Shown: piece after piece, positions 6,197 to 9,386 of the stretch | Layout: each line of letters begins with the position of its first letter | Numbering within the stretch: the stretch's first letter is position 1 | Assembly: GCA_009840715.1 (NCBI GenBank) | Contig: VXNE01000160.1 | Coordinates: 1-9,386, forward strand | Source: Gammaproteobacteria bacterium | Lineage (GTDB): Bacteria; Pseudomonadota; Gammaproteobacteria; Pseudomonadales; Azotimanducaceae | Direction: 5' to 3' | Length of the DNA stretch: 9,386 bases | Program-made: the position numbers and the translations under genes | Notes under the pieces: model-generated | The model's database searches: none | Told to the model about the DNA's origin: nothing | What the model saw: the letters and a program-made list of their open reading frames with translations, nothing else

Positions 6197-6729
6197 AGAT
6201 CACCCGCATCCACCATGTCGCGTACCGTTGCAACGACGCCCGCGAGACCGTCGACTTCTACCGGGACCTGCTCGGCATGGAGTTCCAACTGGCGTTCGCC
6301 GAGGACCGCGTCCCCTCGACGGGCGAGCACGACCCGTACCTGCACGTGTTCCTGGACGCCGGGATGGGCAATGTCCTCGCCTTCTTCGAGCTCCCGCACC
6401 AGGCCCCGATGGGCCGGGATCCCAATACCCCTCCCTGGGTCCAGCACATCGCCTTCGAAGTGGAGAGCCCCGACGCCCTCGCCGCCGCAAAGGCCCGCCT
6501 CGAAGCCGCGGGACACGAGGTGCTCGGGCCGGTGGATCACGGCATCTTCGACTCCGTTTATTTCTTCGATCCGAACGGGCACCGCCTCGAACTCGCCTGC
6601 AACAAGGGCGGCGACGCCCCCCGGGAACGCGCCCGGGCGGTCGCCGAAGACATGCTTGCCGAGTGGACCCGAACGAAGCGCGCACCGCGTCACGCCCGCT
6701 GGCTCCACGACGGTGTCGAAGGGTCGTGA
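6193..6729 (+). CDS. Single-domain VOC/glyoxalase-fold metalloprotein
   Basis: A 178-aa protein of the vicinal oxygen chelate superfamily with two beta-alpha-beta motifs. The N-terminus has ITRIHHVAYRC and ETVDFYRDLLGMEF; the second half has WVQHIAFEVES and FFDPNGHRLELAC. Possible metal ligands are His8, Glu66, His85 and Glu133. The His85-Glu133 spacing of 48 equals that of the second pair in E. coli glyoxalase I (His74/Glu122). Residues 140-178 form a charged tail outside the core. GTG 6193 overlaps the HPPD stop as GTGA, with GGGGG at 6182-6186 as ribosome-binding site. The gene ends in another GTGA overlap with the hydroxylase gene. The exact reaction is unknown. The coupling suggests a job in Phe/Tyr breakdown, such as acting on an aromatic or keto-acid intermediate or a reactive aldehyde. 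It is too short for a classical two-module extradiol dioxygenase. Confidence 0.9.
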   Translation: MKITRIHHVAYRCNDARETVDFYRDLLGMEFQLAFAEDRVPSTGEHDPYLHVFLDAGMGNVLAFFELPHQAPMGRDPNTPPWVQHIAFEVESPDALAAAKARLEAAGHEVLGPVDHGIFDSVYFFDPNGHRLELACNKGGDAPRERARAVAEDMLAEWTRTKRAPRHARWLHDGVEGS

Positions 6730-7997
6730 GCAACGCGCCCGCGCCTGACGCCTGGCCCGCGCGGCCGACCCTCACCGAGTCCGGGTCAGCGCCCGGGGCC
6801 GCCGAACAGCGCGTGACGCTCCTGATCCGGCTGGACGATGGTCCGGGAGCCCTGGAGTCTGCGCTCCGGCCGTTCGCCCGCCACGGCGTCAACCTGACGC
6901 GCATCGAGTCACGCCCGCGACGGGGCGGGACCTTCGATTTCTACGTCGACTGCGAAAGCCACCGAGACGACGCCACCATCGCGCGAGCGATCGACGAGCT
7001 CTCGCGCACCACGACCCGGGTCACGGTACTCGACGACCGGCACGTGCCGTGGTTTCCGCGCCACCTCGCGGAGCTGGACCTCGTCGCCGCCAACACGCTC
7101 GACGCCGGCGGTGCGCTGCACACCGACCATCCGGGTTTCTCCGACGCCGGCTACCGGCACCGACGCGCCGACATCGCCCGCCTGGCGCAAGACTACCGTT
7201 ACGGCACACCCTTCCCCCTCATCGAGTACACCGCCGCCGAGACCGAGACCTGGGGCCGTGTTTACGGCCGTCTCGCGCCGCTACGAACCCGATACGGCTG
7301 CGGGGCCTACCTGGCGGCGCTGGACGAACTCGAGCGGCACTGCGACTTCGGCCCCCGCTCGATTCCGCAGGGACGCGACGTGAGCGCGTTCCTCGAGGCG
7401 CGCACCGGGTTCGTCCTGCGCCCGGTGGCGGGCCTGATGCGGCCGCGGGACTTCCTGAACGGGCTGGCCTTCCGGGTGTTCTTCTCGACCCAGTACGTGC
7501 GCCACCATTCCGTCCCGTTCTACACCCCCGAGCCGGACGTGTGTCACGAACTCCTCGGTCATGCCCCAATGTTCGCCGACCCTGCCTTCGCCGACCTGTC
7601 GCAGGAGATCGGTCTCGCGAGCCTCGGCGCGAGCGACGACGACATCGAGCGCCTGGCGCGCTGCTACTGGTACTCCGTCGAGTTCGGCCTCCTCCGAGAG
7701 GACGGCCAACGCAAGGCATACGGCGCCGGCGTGCTCTCGAGCGTCAGCGAACTCGAGCGCGCATGCGGTGGAGGTCTGCCCGACGAGGCCTTCGAGCCCT
7801 GGGATCCCGAGGCCGCCGCGCGCGAACCTTACCCGATCACCGATCTTCAGCCTCGGTACCTGGTCGCGGACTCCCTGCGAGGGGCGCGGACGAAGCTGCA
7901 GGAGTTCTGTGCGTCGTTGTCCCGGCCCTTTCACGCCCGCTACGACGCCACCCGGCAACGGGTCTGGGTCGACCGCGCCATTCGGCGCCGCCGGTGA
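6726..7997 (+). CDS. phhA: Phenylalanine 4-hydroxylase with N-terminal ACT domain
   Basis: Pterin-dependent non-haem iron hydroxylase turning phenylalanine into tyrosine; 423 aa from GTG 6726. Order: Pro/Ala-rich leader (1-28), ACT domain (29-105), catalytic domain (about 106-415). The iron ligands are His274 and His279 in CHELLGH and Glu319 in YSVEFGL, with the same 45-residue spacing as human PAH His285/Glu330. TQYVRHHSVPFYTPEPD, LSQEIGLASLGA and KAYGAGVLSS are near-identical to animal enzymes. The ACT part carries GAL (41-43) and IESRP (60-64), the two motifs forming the allosteric Phe site in animal PAH; tryptophan hydroxylases have IESRK. The protein stops after the RPFHARYD strand region and lacks the C-terminal tetramerisation helix. 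Most bacterial enzymes lack ACT and are shorter. Tyrosine or tryptophan hydroxylation cannot be excluded. GTG overlaps the VOC stop as GTGA; the ribosome-binding site is weak, implying coupling. Confidence 0.95.
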   Translation: MSNAPAPDAWPARPTLTESGSAPGAAEQRVTLLIRLDDGPGALESALRPFARHGVNLTRIESRPRRGGTFDFYVDCESHRDDATIARAIDELSRTTTRVTVLDDRHVPWFPRHLAELDLVAANTLDAGGALHTDHPGFSDAGYRHRRADIARLAQDYRYGTPFPLIEYTAAETETWGRVYGRLAPLRTRYGCGAYLAALDELERHCDFGPRSIPQGRDVSAFLEARTGFVLRPVAGLMRPRDFLNGLAFRVFFSTQYVRHHSVPFYTPEPDVCHELLGHAPMFADPAFADLSQEIGLASLGASDDDIERLARCYWYSVEFGLLREDGQRKAYGAGVLSSVSELERACGGGLPDEAFEPWDPEAAAREPYPITDLQPRYLVADSLRGARTKLQEFCASLSRPFHARYDATRQRVWVDRAIRRRR

Positions 7998-8003
7998 CGC
8001 GAG

Positions 8004-8978
8004 CTAAGGCGCCTCCAGCACAACCTTCCCGAACGTCTCGTTCCCAGCAATGACCCGGTGGGCCGAGTCCGCGTCGGGCATCGGCACCACGGCCTCGATG
8101 ACAGGCCGGATCCGGCCTTCCGCGATGGCGGGCCACACGCGTTCCTTCAGCGCGTCCATCACTGCGGCCTTGCGTGCGATGGAACGCGCCCGCAGGGTGG
8201 ACCCGACGATGCGCAAGCGCTTCATCATCATCAGGCCGAGCCCGCGTTCCACGGCCAGGTCGGCGCCGCCGAGCAGGCCAATGATTACGAGGCGCCCGTC
8301 CGCCTTCAGTGCGCGCAGGTTGTCCTTGAGATAGGCCGCGCCTACGGGATCGAGGATGACGTCGAGTCCGTCGCCCTCCGTCCACTCCGGGACCTTGTCC
8401 ACGAAGCGTTCCGTATGCCGGTTCGCTCCCCCGGCCGCGCCGAGCTCGACGCAACGGGCGATCTTGTGGTCGCTGCCGGCCGTGACGAAGCAGGGACTCC
8501 CAAACTCGCGGCAGAGCTGAATGCCCGCGGTGCCCACGCCACTCGCGCCGGCATGCAGAAGCGCCGTCTCTCCGAACTGCAGCGTGCCCTCCACGAAGAG
8601 GTTGAGATACGCGGTGGCGAACACTTCCGGCAGCGCCGCCGCCTCCGTGAAAGAGAGTTGGCCGGGGATCTTCAGCACCTGCCCCGCCGGGGCCACTACC
8701 TGCTCGGCGTACCCGCCGCCCGCAAGCAAGGCGCACACGCGGTCGCCCGCCTCCACGCGCGTGACGCCCTCGCCGACGGACTCCACGACGCCGGCGCACT
8801 CGAGACCGAGGATCTCGCTCGCCCCCGGCGGCGGCGGATAGCCTCCCGCGCGTTGCGCGAGGTCCGCCCGGTTCACCGCGCTCGCGCGATTGGCGATCAG
8901 GACTTCCCCCGGACCAGGCGCGCCGATGTCGGCGTCGCCCCAGACCAGCGCGTCTCCGTCAACCAGGACCGCTTTCAT
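8004..8978 (-). CDS. NAD(P)H quinone oxidoreductase, PIG3/QOR type (zinc-free MDR)
   Basis: A 324-aa medium-chain dehydrogenase/reductase that resembles human TP53I3 (PIG3) along its whole length: NRADLAQRAGGYPPPPGASEILGLE (36-60), GYAEQVVAPAG (89-99), LPEVFATAYLNL (116-127), and the nucleotide-binding loop HAGASGVGTAGIQL (142-155). The Cys/His/Glu zinc ligands of alcohol dehydrogenases are absent, as expected for quinone reductases, which use NADPH to reduce quinones or activated enones. Likely cytosolic. ATG 8978 overlaps the hisF stop by one base (TGATG). A GTG immediately upstream (8981) would add one Met and is equally possible. The stop lies six bases from that of the convergent hydroxylase gene. 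There is no visible link to histidine synthesis, so the pairing with hisF probably reflects shared transcription. Substrate unknown. Confidence 0.93.
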   Translation of the reverse strand: MKAVLVDGDALVWGDADIGAPGPGEVLIANRASAVNRADLAQRAGGYPPPPGASEILGLECAGVVESVGEGVTRVEAGDRVCALLAGGGYAEQVVAPAGQVLKIPGQLSFTEAAALPEVFATAYLNLFVEGTLQFGETALLHAGASGVGTAGIQLCREFGSPCFVTAGSDHKIARCVELGAAGGANRHTERFVDKVPEWTEGDGLDVILDPVGAAYLKDNLRALKADGRLVIIGLLGGADLAVERGLGLMMMKRLRIVGSTLRARSIARKAAVMDALKERVWPAIAEGRIRPVIEAVVPMPDADSAHRVIAGNETFGKVVLEAP

Positions 8979-9386
8979 CACCAGGACATCCGCATCTTGA
9001 CGCCGCGTTCGTGGAGGTCGCGCTTCAGGCCGCTCACGGTGTAGTCACCGTAGTGCACCATCGAAGCCACCAGAGCAGCGTCCGCACGGCCCTCCGTCAG
9101 CACCTCATAGAGGTGCTCCGGCACGCCCGCGCCGCCGGACGCGATCACGGGGATCCGCACGGCGTCGCTGATCATTCGCGTCAGGTGCAGTTCGTAGCCG
9201 TCGCGCGTCCCGTCGGCGTCGATGGAGTTGACGACCAGTTCCCCCGCGCCGAGCCGTTCCCCCTCCCGGGTCCACGCGAGGGCGTCCACCCCCATGGGCC
9301 GGCGCCCGCCATCGATGACGATCTCGTAGCCCGACGGGAACTCGGGACTTTCGCCCACGCGCCGGATGTCCATGGACAGCACGCCG
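8978..9386 (-). CDS. hisF: Imidazole glycerol phosphate synthase cyclase subunit HisF (3' part)
   Basis: Partial gene entering from the right edge; about the last 135 codons, roughly the C-terminal half of a protein of about 255 aa. HisF uses ammonia from HisH to turn PRFAR into imidazole glycerol phosphate and AICAR (histidine and purine routes). Visible in order: VLSMDIRR, whose Asp matches the catalytic Asp130 of Thermotoga HisF; LGAGELVVNSIDADGTRDGY, with the second-half Asp176 equivalent; and the phosphate loops PVIASGGAG and ADAALVASMVHYG. The terminus LHERGVKMRMSW is the normal HisF ending. The other active-site Asp (Asp11) lies outside the window. The sequence looks like ordinary biosynthetic HisF, though a HisF2-type sugar-modification homologue cannot be fully excluded without the first half. 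Its TGA overlaps the ATG of the quinone reductase gene, and no other his gene is visible downstream. Confidence 0.92.
   Translation of the reverse strand, partial: GVLSMDIRRVGESPEFPSGYEIVIDGGRRPMGVDALAWTREGERLGAGELVVNSIDADGTRDGYELHLTRMISDAVRIPVIASGGAGVPEHLYEVLTEGRADAALVASMVHYGDYTVSGLKRDLHERGVKMRMSW

Noticed and set aside
5964..6725. Upstream extension of the hydroxylase reading frame
   Set aside because: The frame is open for about 250 more codons but is a low-complexity Arg/Pro/Ser shadow of HPPD and the VOC gene. The GTGA overlap at 6726 and the start of the ACT domain fix the real start region.
6193..6729. VOC protein as an extradiol ring-cleavage dioxygenase
   Set aside because: At 178 aa it has a single VOC unit, whereas classical type I extradiol enzymes have two modules of about 300 aa in total. 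The metal-site spacing is closer to the glyoxalase type.
7984..8013. GGCGCC repeated 18 bases apart between the convergent hydroxylase and quinone reductase genes, as a terminator
   Set aside because: Each copy is its own palindrome, the loop is long, there is no T-tract, and such words are common at this base composition.
1..9386. CRISPR array, tRNA, rRNA, insertion sequence or phage element
   Set aside because: No regularly spaced repeats, no transposase or integrase motifs, no terminal inverted repeats and no tRNA-like folds were noticed on reading both strands.

Overview
The window is G+C-rich bacterial chromosome (roughly two thirds or more G+C by eye). Genes are densely packed, use GTG and TTG starts as well as ATG, and G/C strongly dominates third codon positions. 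No rRNA, tRNA, IS element, phage gene or CRISPR array was seen. The phylum cannot be fixed from the sequence. A phenylalanine hydroxylase with an N-terminal ACT domain, a PIG3-like quinone reductase and a double-domain CaiB protein would fit a high-GC group such as Gemmatimonadota, Acidobacteriota or a proteobacterium. That is a weak inference.

Left part (1-4500). A ribbon-helix-helix VapB-like antitoxin lies at the left edge on the minus strand. Its expected toxin is absent or reduced to an eight-codon stub. Next, also on the minus strand, is a gene for a tandem (two-module) family III CoA-transferase of the CaiB/BaiF type, with the catalytic Asp retained in both halves. Diverging from it on the plus strand is an amidase-signature hydrolase with a complete Lys/cis-Ser/Ser triad and a twin-arginine-like leader. 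The two 5' ends are so close that the longest readings overlap.

Centre (4525-7997). An Lrp/AsnC-type regulator is transcribed divergently from a tightly coupled three-gene operon: 4-hydroxyphenylpyruvate dioxygenase (HPPD), a single-domain VOC metalloprotein of unknown function, and an ACT-domain phenylalanine 4-hydroxylase. Both junctions in the operon are 4-base GTGA stop/start overlaps. Together the two recognised enzymes cover two steps of Phe -> Tyr -> 4-hydroxyphenylpyruvate -> homogentisate. The transaminase, homogentisate dioxygenase and pterin-recycling dehydratase are not in the window. The divergent Lrp-family gene is the obvious candidate regulator.

Right part (8004-9386). On the minus strand, the 3' part of hisF (imidazole glycerol phosphate synthase cyclase subunit) runs in from the right edge and is followed, with a one-base TGATG overlap, by a zinc-free quinone oxidoreductase of the PIG3/QOR type. 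That gene ends six bases from the end of the hydroxylase gene (convergent).

Nothing here is clearly an undescribed defence or mobile system. The most interesting items are the eukaryote-like domain plan of the hydroxylase and the unexplained VOC protein translationally locked between HPPD and the hydroxylase.
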